This document shows, in pieces, positions 20,641 to 32,000 of a stretch of DNA of 64,000 nucleotides. The stretch covers positions 960,010 through 1,024,009 of the forward strand of contig RPFO01000595.1 of assembly GCA_009746045.1 (NCBI GenBank). The letters are read 5' to 3'. Every line of letters starts with the position of its first letter. Within the stretch, counting starts at the first letter, position 1. The notes beneath the pieces were generated by a model. That model worked only from the letters and a program-made list of their open reading frames with translations. It did no database searches and was not told the origin of the DNA. Source of the stretch: Mesostigma viride (Eukaryota; Streptophyta; Mesostigmatophyceae; Mesostigmatales; Mesostigmataceae). Both the position numbers and the translations under genes were made by a program.

Positions 20641-20987
20641 AGTTGAGTAACTCTAGAGCCCTAGGATCTGGCTCTAAGTTCCCCATGTCCGTCCGCACGC
20701 CTTCCGCTAGCGTCCGCTAAGCCGCCGGCTATAATCCGGCGGTCCGATGCGGTCGACCGGTCTAAGGGCGGCGCCTAGGGTCGGCGCCACCTAGGCCCCA
20801 GTCCGGGGCCTTATCCGGGTCGGTACGGACAGCTAGCCTGTCCCACGGTTACGGCTTACCGGATAGGCTTTGCTGGCTAAGACATAAACCAGTGGTTGGC
20901 CAGCTCCGACAGCAGTTCTCTGTGTTCACCTTATCCCAAGCTCAACGTGACCGACCGCCATAGCTCAGCCGGTCGGGGGCTTAAACT
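20641..20987 (+). repeat. 3' LTR of element A
   Basis: An intact 347-bp copy starting AGTTGAG and ending AAACT, followed by target duplication GGGAG (20988-20992). It supplies the empty-site sequence for the insertion in the 5' LTR. Confidence 0.93.
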
Positions 20988-21689
20988 GGGAGAAAGGCCA
21001 ACAAGACAACGATAACCCCTACCTATGTTGTGCAGTTCCACCCATGCAGTATGCCCCTCAGAAAAACCACTGCCACCTTTCTTTCCAGCGCAATTGTTTG
21101 CCAAGAAACAAACTCAAGCTTGTGAGCCTCTATAACCACAATGAAGCCTCTGCTAAGAAAGGCCGCGTCAATATTCACACAAAACTGAGTGCTGTTAGCA
21201 ATCTCCTTCCAAAAAACCACTCAGCAAATCCCTGACAACTCGATGATATGCCACGGTCACGCTTTGACACGTCCCAGCCATGCAACGTACATAAAAACCA
21301 CTGAAAGGTGCCAGGAATCTGGCAATGCGCAGCACGGAATGGCATTATACCTGGCGCTAACTGCACGGAAAGAAGCCGAAAACTTGCGTCGATAACCCAT
21401 AAAGGAAGCGAAACATTCATAGGGTCACGTTGATCACACGATCGTACCATTACCGGCATTGTCCTTCGCCCAGCGGCGCAAGAAAGAACAACCTTCCATG
21501 GAATAATAAGACGCGCATCCCGCGAGCCTGGCGGAGTGTCTTACCGATCATGACGGAAATCTTGCCGAAACCCAGCAATTAATTTTTTAAAGCTTTACCA
21601 ATAACAACTTAAACGCATCCTTGACGCTAGGTAAAGCCCATAAAACCTGACAATCACCGCCGCCAGCGTGCATTCTAATTTATTCCTCT

Positions 21690-21979
21690 CGACGAAAACA
21701 TCAGATTGGACCCCCGTGGCGATGGTCATCAATAAAATCATCGACACAGTCTGCAAAAAACGCGAACTCCGCTACGAAGTAGTATCATTTACTCACCGCG
21801 TCTTTAAGATTCGCTCAGTTTCTCTGCATTCCGCGAGCTATCTTTTTCTACTCTGCCTGAAAGCACGTCGCCATGGCCAGCTCCGGTAGGGGTGCGCGCC
21901 CCGTGCACCACTTTTTCACGGTACGGACGGGTACCGCGAATTTTTCGGTGCCAAAATATTCGCGCCGGGACCGTCCCCT
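21690..21979 (-). repeat. Right long terminal inverted repeat of the DNA element
   Basis: Inverted match to 235 to about 640. The stretch 20993-21690 before it is interior of the same element and holds no recognisable gene. Confidence 0.5.
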
Positions 21980-22187
21980 TAAATTGCAATACATCAAGGG
22001 TGTAGATAATATTGTACCTAATGCTTTATCCCGACATCCTGACTATTCCTTTATCGAGGATTTAGATGTCCTTCTACCACCCTCGTTCCTACTCCTCTTG
22101 CATGGTGATTCCCCCTATGGTGACATCCCTCATCACGGGCAGTATACCTACCTTTTCCATACCTCTGTTCGCTTTCCTGATCACTAG
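21980..22187 (+). pseudogene. Ty3/gypsy RNase H C-terminal remnant
   Basis: Directly after the DNA-element end the frame reads LKLQYIKGVDNIVPNALSR followed by HPDY, matching the end of gypsy RNase H, where YxxGxxNxVADALSR is typical. What follows is not integrase, so only a scrap of pol remains before the 3' LTR. The 5' part of this element is not in the window. Confidence 0.7.
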
Positions 22188-22310
22188 TATTGGCCAGCCT
22201 TCTTTTGATGTTCATCCCTGATGATCGACTGTTGCCAGGGACATCATAGTTTGCAGCCTGTTGTTTGAGTCTGGAAGAGCATTTGCAGCATGTGTACCGA
22301 GTACGGGGGG

Positions 22311-22740
22311 TGTCAGAAGTATCTGGATACACCTGCTTGGCAACCGATAAGTTAATATAATTTGGTCAAAGTATTTACGTTTGTGGCAGGGAGTAGATGC
22401 TGACTCATGAGACTAGAATATTTGCGACTGAACAGAACAAGTATTCCTTGATCATGGAATAAATAGTCATCGTACTTAAGCTAATTAGCTACTTGGACAT
22501 TTTTGTTGTGATTGGCCACGTGATCCGGATTAATTAATTAATTATTAATAAGCACGTGACTGCGTCACGTGGGTGCCAATACAGAGTCAAGGAACCTTCA
22601 ACTCTATATACACAGCGAGAAGGATCGAGAGAGGGCGCCCTAGCTTCTCTCACTGCCGCAACTTAGTGGGGAGGCCACAGAGCGCTCTCTCCACAGCATG
22701 GTGCCGGGGCGCAACACTGTGGGTGCGATACAACCAGTAC
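22311..22740 (+). repeat. 3' or solo LTR of the gypsy element
   Basis: GTACGGGGGG, a short polypurine tract, ends at 22310 and is followed by TGTCAGAAG, a canonical TGT LTR start. A TATA box (CTATATAC, near 22604) follows CACGTG-type palindromes. The 3' boundary is uncertain; an end near GATACA at about 22738 is a guess. Note the TG start, unlike elements A, B and C. Confidence 0.55.
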
Positions 22741-23689
22741 AATACCATAGGCAGGATGACGCATAGCTTATGCTACAAAGGTGAGGTGGGCTAGCTCAAG
22801 ACGTCGGCTATGTGGTGATCCGAAAGAACGGAACGTACAGTGGCAGAGGATAATGTAATGCATCAGAGCAGCTCCAGTCCATCGTGCTGCGGTCCCCGCG
22901 TGTGCTAGTGGCCACTTTTTCGGCCACTGAGGGGGGGCCTAGGCCTCTCCGTGATTTGGAAGAAGATGATGGACAAGGCCAAGTGGGCCCAGGTCATAGA
23001 AGACAACGAGCCCCCCCCTGTGGGGAAGCGCCCGCGTGTGCAAACCCGCGGGAGGCACGCCAGACAGCTCCCCTAGGGCAGCGTGATGCTGCTTAGATAG
23101 ATGTTGTAGTTAGTGATGCTGTTAGATAGATGTTGTAGGTCGCTGATGTAGATAGATTAGACCGGTAGGATCCACCCATCCCTCCATCCATCGGGGTTAA
23201 TGCTCCGTGACTCCCCAACGGGAGCACGAGTCTAATTAATTAATTAATTAATTAACATCAAAGCCGTCATCAATAGCCCAGACGCCCAAGGAAGGTGCGT
23301 CTTCCATGAGTACGTTGAAGGTGACATGCGCAGGCCTGCGTAGGTTTTTACCGTGAATGCCGGAAATGTAACAAGAACGGTCGGGAAGCTGCGGCACAAA
23401 TTCGATAACACTGTTAAGTTAGCTTCATAATCGCTCTTTAGAGCCTGCGTTGCCTCACAATCGCTGCTGCAAACCTGCACTAAGTTTCATTATTCGCAAA
23501 AGAAATTCCATCCTGGACCCCTGCGCCCGTAGCTTCTGATCAGGCCCGTAGCTGTTCGAGAAATTAACGATATTGCAAACCGTAAACTTCCCGCCATTAA
23601 ATGAGGTCATCAACTAATCTTCTGCAAAATTCATGCAGTTTTTCTAGCTTTTCCCATGCCATATTAATTAATATTGCCTAAACGCACGC
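22741..23689. other. Non-coding stretch
   Basis: No gene is recognised. It contains TTAGATAGATGTTGTAG-type short repeats (23090-23150) and an ATTA run at 23234-23254, which may mark the left edge of another copy of the long-TIR family ending at 23790. Confidence 0.4.
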
Positions 23690-23790
23690 CGCCATGGGCA
23701 CCTTCGCTAGGGGTGCGCGCTCCGGGCACACATTATACACGGTACAGACGGTACCACGATTTTTTTGGCGCAGAAAATATTCGCCGTCCT
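23690..23790 (+). repeat. Third terminal copy of the long-TIR DNA family
   Basis: Same orientation as 21860-21979: GCCGCCATGGGC, GGGGTGCGCGC, ACGGTAC and GAAAATATTCG blocks in order. The outermost bases are truncated at CCTGG where the LINE remnant begins. Confidence 0.55.
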
Positions 23791-24690
23791 GGTAAACGTA
23801 CCATTCAATCTGGACCTTAGATGTTCAGTAAGTGTCCAGGCTTCTGCCTCATTCGTCAGAACAGTAAGAACAAGGGCCTTGATAAGATCCCGTTTCCGGC
23901 CAGCGCCTGGGTCCTTCGCGTGCCGCACTCTGTCTGATTTTCGCAAAGCCGTCCACGCAAGACCTATGCGTGTATCGATGTCATCCTTGGTGTTTGGAAG
24001 CCAACTGCCCAAGAGCTTAAAATGCTCGGTGTAGAACCGCTGTGCCATCCAGGTGTAATAGCGGTGGGGGGCGACCGTTAAGGCCCAGGGCCATTGTTTC
24101 AGTCTTCTTGCTGATTTCCAGGCCAACTGCTCGTGCTTCCAGGGCCAGGCAGTCCAACCAGAGCTGGACATGCTCGGTATCCTCGATGAGACTGGTATCA
24201 TCGGTGTAGATCAATTCTGCCAGGCGGTATTCCGTCCCATCGGCATTGCCACCCGGCGTGCTGGGGTCGTTGTGCATGACCAGGCCAGGCGCATGCCCTA
24301 CACCATTGGCGAAGCGGGCGCGCGCCTTGCGCATGACCTAGTCCACGACAACGATGAACAGGTATGGTGACAGAACACAACCTTGCCACCCCTGTTTGGA
24401 GGGGAAAGGGCGGGCGGTGCCATACGACGTACGGACTGATGCCGTAGACCCCCTCATACAACTTGCGGAGGGCAGCAACCAACGGCTTGGGAACCCGGTA
24501 GAGAGCAAGTATATTCCAAAGGGCAGGCCAGAATACTGAGTCAAAGGCCTCGACATGATCCACGAAGACCAAGTGAACAGGGTACTCACCCGGGCTCAGC
24601 TGCCGCACTTCCTCCACAAGCCGGCGTGCAGCCAAGACTGCCAAAATAGTATTACGGCCACAATTAGGTTGCATGCCAATCTCATCTCAT
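23791..24690 (-). pseudogene. Decayed LINE reverse transcriptase
   Basis: Minus strand, three frames in order. 24674 onward carries the fingers/palm start (VHLVFVDHVEAFDSVFW, LRKLYEGV); 24430-24340 carries QGCVLSPYLF; 24334-24017 carries the catalytic box IYTDDTSLIED and the following helix; 24201-23790 carries the thumb (LLGSWLPNTKDDIDTRI, NEAEAWTL). The order and motifs are those of non-LTR reverse transcriptases. There are at least two frameshifts, and no endonuclease is preserved here. It lies immediately downstream of the cyclase gene's stop. Confidence 0.8.
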
Positions 24691-24869
24691 CAGTCAGTCT
24701 GTTGGATCCCACGCCGGTCATATACAGCCAGACATATACTATAGAAGGCCGAGGGCCGGATAATATATCACGCACACGAGGCGTGGGATCCTACATCTCC
24801 GTCGCAGGGAACCCTCTGAGGCTCCAACACAGGGCCCACAGACCCCGGGCCCTTGCCATTTAAACCTTG

Positions 24870-25586
24870 TCATTCTACTGGGTGCATGGCCGGCCGCTTC
24901 TTCAACTCCAGGATCGCACGGTGCTGCTTCACGGCCAGCTTCACGAGCTCGTTGTACGACAGCTCGTCATACTTGATGTCCTCCAGGCTCGTCGTCCGAC
25001 CAAGCGATCCTGCACCATCTGACGTCCTGCGCTTTCCTTCCTCGGATGAATGCCTCCCCTCACTGGACTGCTGCCGTCGTTCCTCGGATGATCGCCGCCG
25101 CTCCTTGCCCTGTTGCCCATTCATCGAAGCCGTCGGGCTCGCGGTGGCAATGGGCGCCAACCGCGACTTTGGGCTCTTTCCTTCCCAGTTCCCCCCCTCC
25201 CTCGCGAGAAGCCCGCTCAGGCTCATGAGGTGGCGATGCCGGCTTGGCTCGGCCGCATTCCCTGATGGGGATCCCAGCGGGGACTCAGCACCGGCAGGCA
25301 TGGAGGCAACGTTCAGACCCAGCCCTTCCGCAAGTCCTTCCACAAGTCGCACCACGATGCTCTTTCGCATGGGCCTCGGCGCGGAGGAGGTCTCCAGCGC
25401 GAGCCGTGTGGACGACTCTCGAATCGACTGCATGCTCGTGTCTCTCTCCGAGTCGCTCTCTGTTAACGTGCCCTTGAAGGTGGACACCGTGCGCGGGATT
25501 CTCGCGAGCTTGAGCGTGCGGGGGAAGAGGCGGGCGCTCAGCATGGGGGAGGAGACCTGGAACAGGTGCATGGGGTCCTTGACACC
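24870..25586 (-). CDS. Cyclase exon j: C-terminal tail
   Basis: Acceptor CCCTGCAG before 25586; stop TAG at 24872-24870. It begins [12 protein letters not shown], the normal last strand of a cyclase domain. It continues as a disordered Ser/Arg/Glu-rich tail with many RRxS-type sites, plausible kinase targets, and ends with a short helix ([20 protein letters not shown]). Confidence 0.82.
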   Translation of the reverse strand, partial: GVKDPMHLFQVSSPMLSARLFPRTLKLARIPRTVSTFKGTLTESDSERDTSMQSIRESSTRLALETSSAPRPMRKSIVVRLVEGLAEGLGLNVASMPAGAESPLGSPSGNAAEPSRHRHLMSLSGLLAREGGNWEGKSPKSRLAPIATASPTASMNGQQGKERRRSSEERRQQSSEGRHSSEEGKRRTSDGAGSLGRTTSLEDIKYDELSYNELVKLAVKQHRAILELKKRPAMHPVE

Positions 25587-28500
25587 CTGCAGGGCGTGGG
25601 TGGGGCGCGTACAAAGTCATGTGCGTGTTTGGGGAGGTGTGTGGGGGGGATGCGTGGTAATTCATAGGAAAGCACATGCAGGCGCCACGGAATAAGAAGA
25701 AGAATCAAGAAGAAATCGGAGTTGAAAATAGGGTCGAAAAAACGCGAATGGAAAACCCGTTTGGGGCACAAACACACCATATGCAATGGTGATCCACAGA
25801 AATACCTTGATAGAATCAAGGCAACGGATAGCTCGATGACCATTGAACTCCTGTTTTTTACGGGTAGGTTGGAAGTTGAACTGGTCTTCATAGGTAGGTC
25901 CCAGCATCCTGCGGTGGCTGACATAGTAGAGATGGTACAGGGTACGTAACAGTATACTACTATGCGGGTATGGAAGATAGCGAAAGGCCAAGCCTGGAGG
26001 TTGGCTTTAGCCGGTCTCGTGGGATACCGCGGTACTAGCTGGGGTGGCACTAGCAGCGAGGACTTGAAGACTTACCTTAAGGTCAAACTTGCCCATCTCG
26101 CTGAAGACGACCCGACCAGAGTGATCCTTGGCCGCCCGATAACACACATCATTGACCAGCATCTGGCCGGGGGCGGCCGTGGCGGCGATGCGGGCCGCCC
26201 GGTTGACGACCGGCCCAAAGTAGGCGGCGCGCCCGGTGGCCATGTGCGGCTGGCAGTCGCTGGGCACGTCCATGCACATGCCGATCTGCAGCCGCAGGCC
26301 CCTGCAGGGTTCCGGGGAAGGTCCAAATGAGCGCACTTCAAGGACGTTACGTTCCGATTCCTGTCGATATTCTATGGGGAGTAGACATATGCCCGGCCCA
26401 CGGCTATTAAAATAATCGCTATGCATGACGGCTACGCTACGGAACTGCATGAACCCAACAGCGATAGTCCATTTCAAGCAATATGGAGCTGGCCTTTCTC
26501 ACACGAGCAAACCAGAGTTTGCCCGTAACCTACGATTACACGAGTAAGCAAACGCGGGCGCATGGATGCAGGCTTTCGAATGTAATGCGCGGGGTCAGGG
26601 AAGCCTAGAAACACATACAGACATGCCAACCTTTCTGGCGCCAGCGTGAGAAAACCCTTACTTCCTAGCGCCCATGCTATGTTCTACTGGCGCCTGCCGC
26701 AGGGATCAGCTAGTAACGACTAGCAGGCGCCTGCTTACGATAATTTACTAGGCATGTCCTATTCGGAGCCTGGGTGGCAAGGGAGGGATCTAACAAGGTG
26801 GCAAGGAGTGAGACACAAAGGCGCACAGAGCCCTACACCCGTGACACTTTGGCCTGGTAAGTTGTAACCAAAGAGAAGCTACAGTAACATAGTGTGAATA
26901 AAGAGCCATCTGTCATAGTAGTAACAACAATAACAATAACAATACCGATAGCGATAACAATTGCAATATCAAGAACGAACGATAACGATGGCGATGGCGA
27001 TGGCGATGGCGATGGCGATGGCGATGGCGATGGCGATGGCGATGGCGATGGCGATGGCGATGGCGATGGCGATGGCGATGGCGATGGCGATGGCGATGGC
27101 GATGGCGATGGCGATGGCGATGGCGATGGCGATAACGATAACGATAACGATAACGATAACGATAACGATAACGATAACGATAACGATAACGATAACGATA
27201 ACGATAACGATAACGATAACGATAACGATAACGATAACGATAACGATAACGATAACGATAATAATAATCATCACAAAGTGCAGGGGCTCATTTACCTGAA
27301 CACAACCTGGTCCTCTGCAGGAGTAAATAATAGCAATAATAAAATAACAATAACAATTACAACAATTACAAAGTGCAGGGGCTCATTTACCTGAAGACGA
27401 CCTGGTCCTCTGCTGGACTGCCGTCTGCTGGTGGCGTGACAGGTTGCAGAACTTCGGCCGCGAGATCCTCCCCAAGTAGTTCTTCACTCCAAGGGAGGTC
27501 CATAGCCTCTCTTTGCACCATCTCACCAAACTGGACGGCCTTGGTGGCACTCCGGAACGCCAGCAGGAAGTTCCCGTCCTTCTCCTCCACCTCGTACGCC
27601 TCGAATTCCGCCAACCGACTTTGTACAAATGCCACCAGCAGGTCCACGCCCCCCTGGTACCCTGGCGTCTTGCGTAGGATCTTGGCATAGGCCACGTACA
27701 TGAAAGCGATCACCACAGGGTCCTCGGGTGGCTCGCCCTTCACGTAGCACTCAGCCGCGGGCGCATCAAAGAAGGAGGGCCCCAGCTGCTTCATGGACTT
27801 GAGGGGGGGGAACGGGGCGCGCTTGGCCAGCTCTTCAGGGAGCGCCTGCATCAGGTGAATGGGGGCCATCCTGGGTGACAACTGGTGCATGAAACGCAGA
27901 TGGAACGTACAGAGAAGGGAGGTGTCGGAAAAATAATTGCTGCCCGACTCAAGCCCACACGCCGACATCCCAAAATATTCCGATCGAACGTATTCCAATC
28001 AAACACATTGCACTCAGGCTACGTGTCGTCGCTAAGTAAGGTCAGGGCTCTCCTAAGCTCCCCTTAAAGCGAGCAACAGCTGACAAAACCTACAACAACT
28101 AAACGACAAGGGTTAAACACCGGCCTACAAGGCAAGCCAAGCACAGCAGATGTCAATTGTGTCAACCTCTGGAAGTAAACGGAAAATGTTGGAAGTCCAC
28201 TGTTTCAACCTCTGACAGTGCACCTTTTCGACCAAAGGAAGTCAACCGTTTCAACAAGGGATTGCCTCTGCAACGCCTGGGTCCAAGGACAGGCCCTACC
28301 GCCCGCCCTACTATACTCATCATGTGCAGGCCTACATACATCAGGCCCTATGTAATACTCACCATGTGCATGCCCATGTGGTGGCAGACGATGGACGTCG
28401 TGTGCATGCCCAGGGAGCGCCAGGCGGGCATCGACAGGAGCACCTGGCCGCCAGATGTCAAATTTCGTATCGCGGCAGCCTGGTCCACCACCTCCCCTTT

Positions 28501-28990
28501 CCACCGGTGGCTTAACCCGACGGCACGAGGGCTAAGATTATCCATGATCCCTACGTCAATGCCGACCCGGGCCCGAAGCCCCCTGAACAAGGTCTGCCCG
28601 GTGACCGGACAGCCCGCCTCGGCCGACTGCCTCTGCTTCAGCAGTGCCGAGGGCCAATCGGAGGCAACGTCTCCCGCGCTGTTGCGCCGCTGCCGGAACT
28701 TGGCGAGCGCGCCCGTGGACGTGGTGTCCAGGAACCGCGGTGGGTGGAGCAGGTGGTGCTGCAGCTCCATCGCAAAGGTCAGCGCGTCGAGCGCCTCGTG
28801 GAATATGAGCATGAAGGCGCCGTCGTCTGAGGCCGCCTCGTGGCCGTAGTGGTGCGGCAGCTGTGCGCGGATGACCTGTGCCAAGGAAGGAAAGGAGCAA
28901 GGAATATGGGATGGTTATGAATTGGGCTTTAGGCGTCATGGGCTATGAAAGGGGCCAACACCGCGCGGATGACCTGAGTAACGGAATACG

Positions 28991-29039
<49 letters not shown>

Positions 29040-32000
29040 TAGTAATGATGATATTGCAAGGTGCAACAGCGTGCGAATGACCTGAGTAAAAGGGATAAGG
29101 GAATAAAAGATACTAGTAGTTATTTATAAGATTTGCTGAAACATAACATAACATAACAGAAACATGTGCATAACCGGCATCCGTAGTGACATATGGGGGG
29201 TTGTATGGAGACCATCCGTAGGGAATGGAAGGTTTATCTCAAGGGTCATATCTGTTTAACAATGAATACATTTCTTGTTTTTGGTCCATTGGAGGTCCTT
29301 CCCACCAAGAGAAAAATCGATTTTACATATTTGTGTGCTATGCTTTACAACACCTTCAAACGCAGTGCACATCATTATCAAGTTGGTTATTGTAGCACCA
29401 TGCTGGGGGCCCAGCATTCTCGAACACAAGGTGTTGCCCCTCTTAGCAGCGTGGGTGGGTGGGTGGGTGGGTGGGTGGGTGGGTGGGTGGGTGGGTGGGT
29501 GGGTGGGTGGGTGGGTGGGTGGGTGGGTGGGTGGTGGGTGGGTGGGTGGGTGGGTGGGTGGGTGGGTGGGTGGGTGGGTGGGAGCTGAAAAGAGGCCTCC
29601 CTACGTCCCCTACACCACTCTAAGTACTAACTATCATTCACATTGTGCCACGCAGGCCTCCCGGCTGGCGCAGGTACAAGGTGTACTGACTGCCCATCAC
29701 AGTTGCTCCACGCCAGGCGGCTGGCGCAGGTACAAGGTCTAGTGATGTACGTTAGAAGCTACCTAGGCCTGCACTTCGGAACCACACTCAACGTCGGCAC
29801 AAAAAGGGCCGGCCGGTGCAGAACCCTCGTGACAAGCGCTAGTTTTACGCTACCTACGGCAGGTCGGTCTGCTTTGAGCCCGTCCACGCGTCATGTATAA
29901 AATGAGCGAAGCTCAACAAGTAGCTGTGGAAAGGGCTACTAGAACTGCGAGTATCCCTTGGACCCAAATGAGGCCCCATTTACGACAGTAATCACGTTTT
30001 TCGCATGCAGCAAACAAGGTAGACGTCACGGGCACCTGTGACATCGCATCCGTGGTTTGCTGAAACCCCTCACCCCAGGCAAGGGGACCACACTGGCCAG
30101 GTTGTGAAATAGCTGGAAATTCTAATCTAATCTGATCATCTGTGCAATATACATGTGGCTACTGCTGTCATTTACCTGCCATCCAATCCTCGAGCAAGAC
30201 TTCCAGAGATAATTCATCCAATGGTTTAAGGGTTAATGCAATTTCAGTAGAACCGTAGGTGCGATAGATTCAAACATCCATGGCTGCTGCAAGAAATATG
30301 CGTGGCTGCTGTAAGTAACATGTGTGGCTGCTGCAAGTAATATGCGTGGCTGCTGTAAGTGATATGTGTGGCTGCTGCAAGTAATATGCTTGGCGGCTGC
30401 AAGTCATATGCGTGGCTGGAGTATGTAGCACGTGTGGCTGCTGCAAGTAACATGTGTGTTGTTTCTGTATCCTACCCTCGAACAAGAGTTACATAACGAC
30501 TGGGACGGCCTCAGGGCCTTGTTGGTCATGGCAGCATCCTAGTACATTTACATCCTACTATCATACATCTTACTATCATACTTCTAATGATTTATTACTA
30601 GCTCTATCCAATCACATACTGACTGAAACAGCCCCAGGGCCTTTCTGGTGGTGGATGCGTCCCACACCAGCAGGTCTTGCAGCCCGTCCACATCTGAAGC
30701 CATGCCGAAGTAATGCCGCCCGTTGTCACAAAGTTGGATGCATGGAAACATGACACGTCAAAAAACACAAGCAAACATGGCACATCCAAAAACACAAGCA
30801 AACAGGGTGCGTTCAAAAACACAAGAAAACAGGGCACGTTCACAGAACACAAGGAAGAAACAGGCTGGGAAGTGGGATGAGACAGCACGGGCATGCTACA
30901 GAAAAGTTGAGGAACGTTTCTAGATTGCGACCTAGCCGCAGGCCCACCAGAGCTGAAGATCCCTGTAACAGGTCAACGACAGCATTTAGGGAAGTTGGGT
31001 GGGAAGTAAGAAGAAAAGAGGAGCTCGAGAGGAGCTTTCGAGCTGACGTTGCGGGTGCTTCAGCAAGGTATCCTATTTCAATGCCTCCCATAACCGCAGC
31101 CATCCAACAACACACCCATCCATGACAGCCCCCCCCCCCCCCTATAACCTCCACCCACCATAACACCCATCGATGACTGCTGCCGGGATACTTCCCCCCC
31201 CCCCCCCCCAAGAACATCCACCCAACAACAAGACCTCCCCCAACACCCAGCCATTTATGCCGACACCCCCCCTCGCCCTTCCACCCACCCACCCCATACC
31301 CCATGCTACACCTACCCACGACCGCTCCCACATCCTTACCCCCCCCCGCGTCCCCATCCGGTACCCAACATGACACCCACCCATCACCGCACCCACCCAC
31401 CCACCAACCCACCCTCCCATCACAGCTGCCATGATACTTGGGACCGCTTCCCCACCCCCCCTTCCCCCCACCCACCGATGGCGACCGCCGTGATGCAAGC
31501 GCCCGCCGCCGGCGGCTCCCGCTTCCGCAGCACCTCCTGCATCGCATGCGCTTCGGCGTGCTCCTGGGCCGATTCAGCCCGCCTCCGGGCCGACCAGACC
31601 CAGAGCACGATGCCCCCTAGTGCCAGCACGACGCTGCACGAGAGCAGCACGCCCAGGAGCACACGCACCCAGCGCGGAGAGCTGTCGTCCGGCACCTGAA
31701 TGTACACCGAGCAATACGCGCCCACCCAGCCCGCGTCACACCGGCATGACCCCTTGGAGCCCTCCGCCAGGGTCCCATCCGCCGGGGGGGTCTGGGGGAA
31801 CTTACACTTCCCGTGGCCCGAGCAGGGGGGCGGGGATGCCCCGAGGGATTTGGGAATCGTAGCGGGCTCGATGCACCCGTATCGTGCGTCACAGATCGGG
31901 TAGAAGAGCCCGAGTTGGCCCTTTGCGAAGCCTCGCTCATAGTTGGTTTGTTCGCACGCCACGCGGCGGGAGAAGTTGAGCGGCAGCTGGTCGTAGCGCA

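Larger units (their letters stand above)
2910..20987 (+). mobile_element. Copia-like LTR retrotransposon A, interrupted by two later insertions
   Basis: The 5' LTR is 2910-3138 plus 6536-6654 and the 3' LTR is 20641-20987. I found two substitutions between them. Target duplication GGGAG occurs at 2905-2909 and 20988-20992. LTR ends are AGTT...AACT. Without the 3.4-kb insertion in the 5' LTR and the 8.5-kb element B in pol, the element is about 6.2 kb, a usual copia length. The order on the plus strand is gag with two zinc knuckles, integrase, retropepsin-like protease, RT and RNase H. The frame shifts several times, so this copy is unlikely to be autonomous. Unlike B and C, it has no ORF before gag: gag starts 20 bases after the LTR. 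Confidence 0.92.
235..21979. mobile_element. DNA element with long degenerate terminal inverted repeats, split by retrotransposon A
   Basis: The outermost bases are AGGGGAC on the left and the inverted counterpart GTCCCCT on the right. Homology between the left end and the reverse complement of the right end continues inward for several hundred bases: shared blocks include the GCGCGAATTTT-like segment, the GTGCGCGC block and GTCGCCATGGCC, then an AGATTCG block and a CAGATT...CCCCC block. Removing retrotransposon A (18.1 kb) leaves about 3.7 kb, with a PHD-like ORF inside. No transposase was recognised. A clear target duplication is not visible: the left flank reads CCCATTTT and the right flank TAAATTGC. 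A third, rightward copy of the same end lies at 23690-23790, so this is a repeat family. The element may be non-autonomous, or the two ends may belong to different copies. Confidence 0.5.

Noticed and set aside
231-21983. TTAA target duplication (piggyBac type) for the large DNA element
   Set aside because: The right flank reads CCCCTTAAA but the left reads TTTTAGGGG; the duplication is not exact. The flanks also do not join into a continuous gypsy frame.
26894-27394. Asp-Gly/Asp-Asn repeat protein
   Set aside because: Hexanucleotide satellite inside an intron whose borders are fixed by phase-consistent exons.
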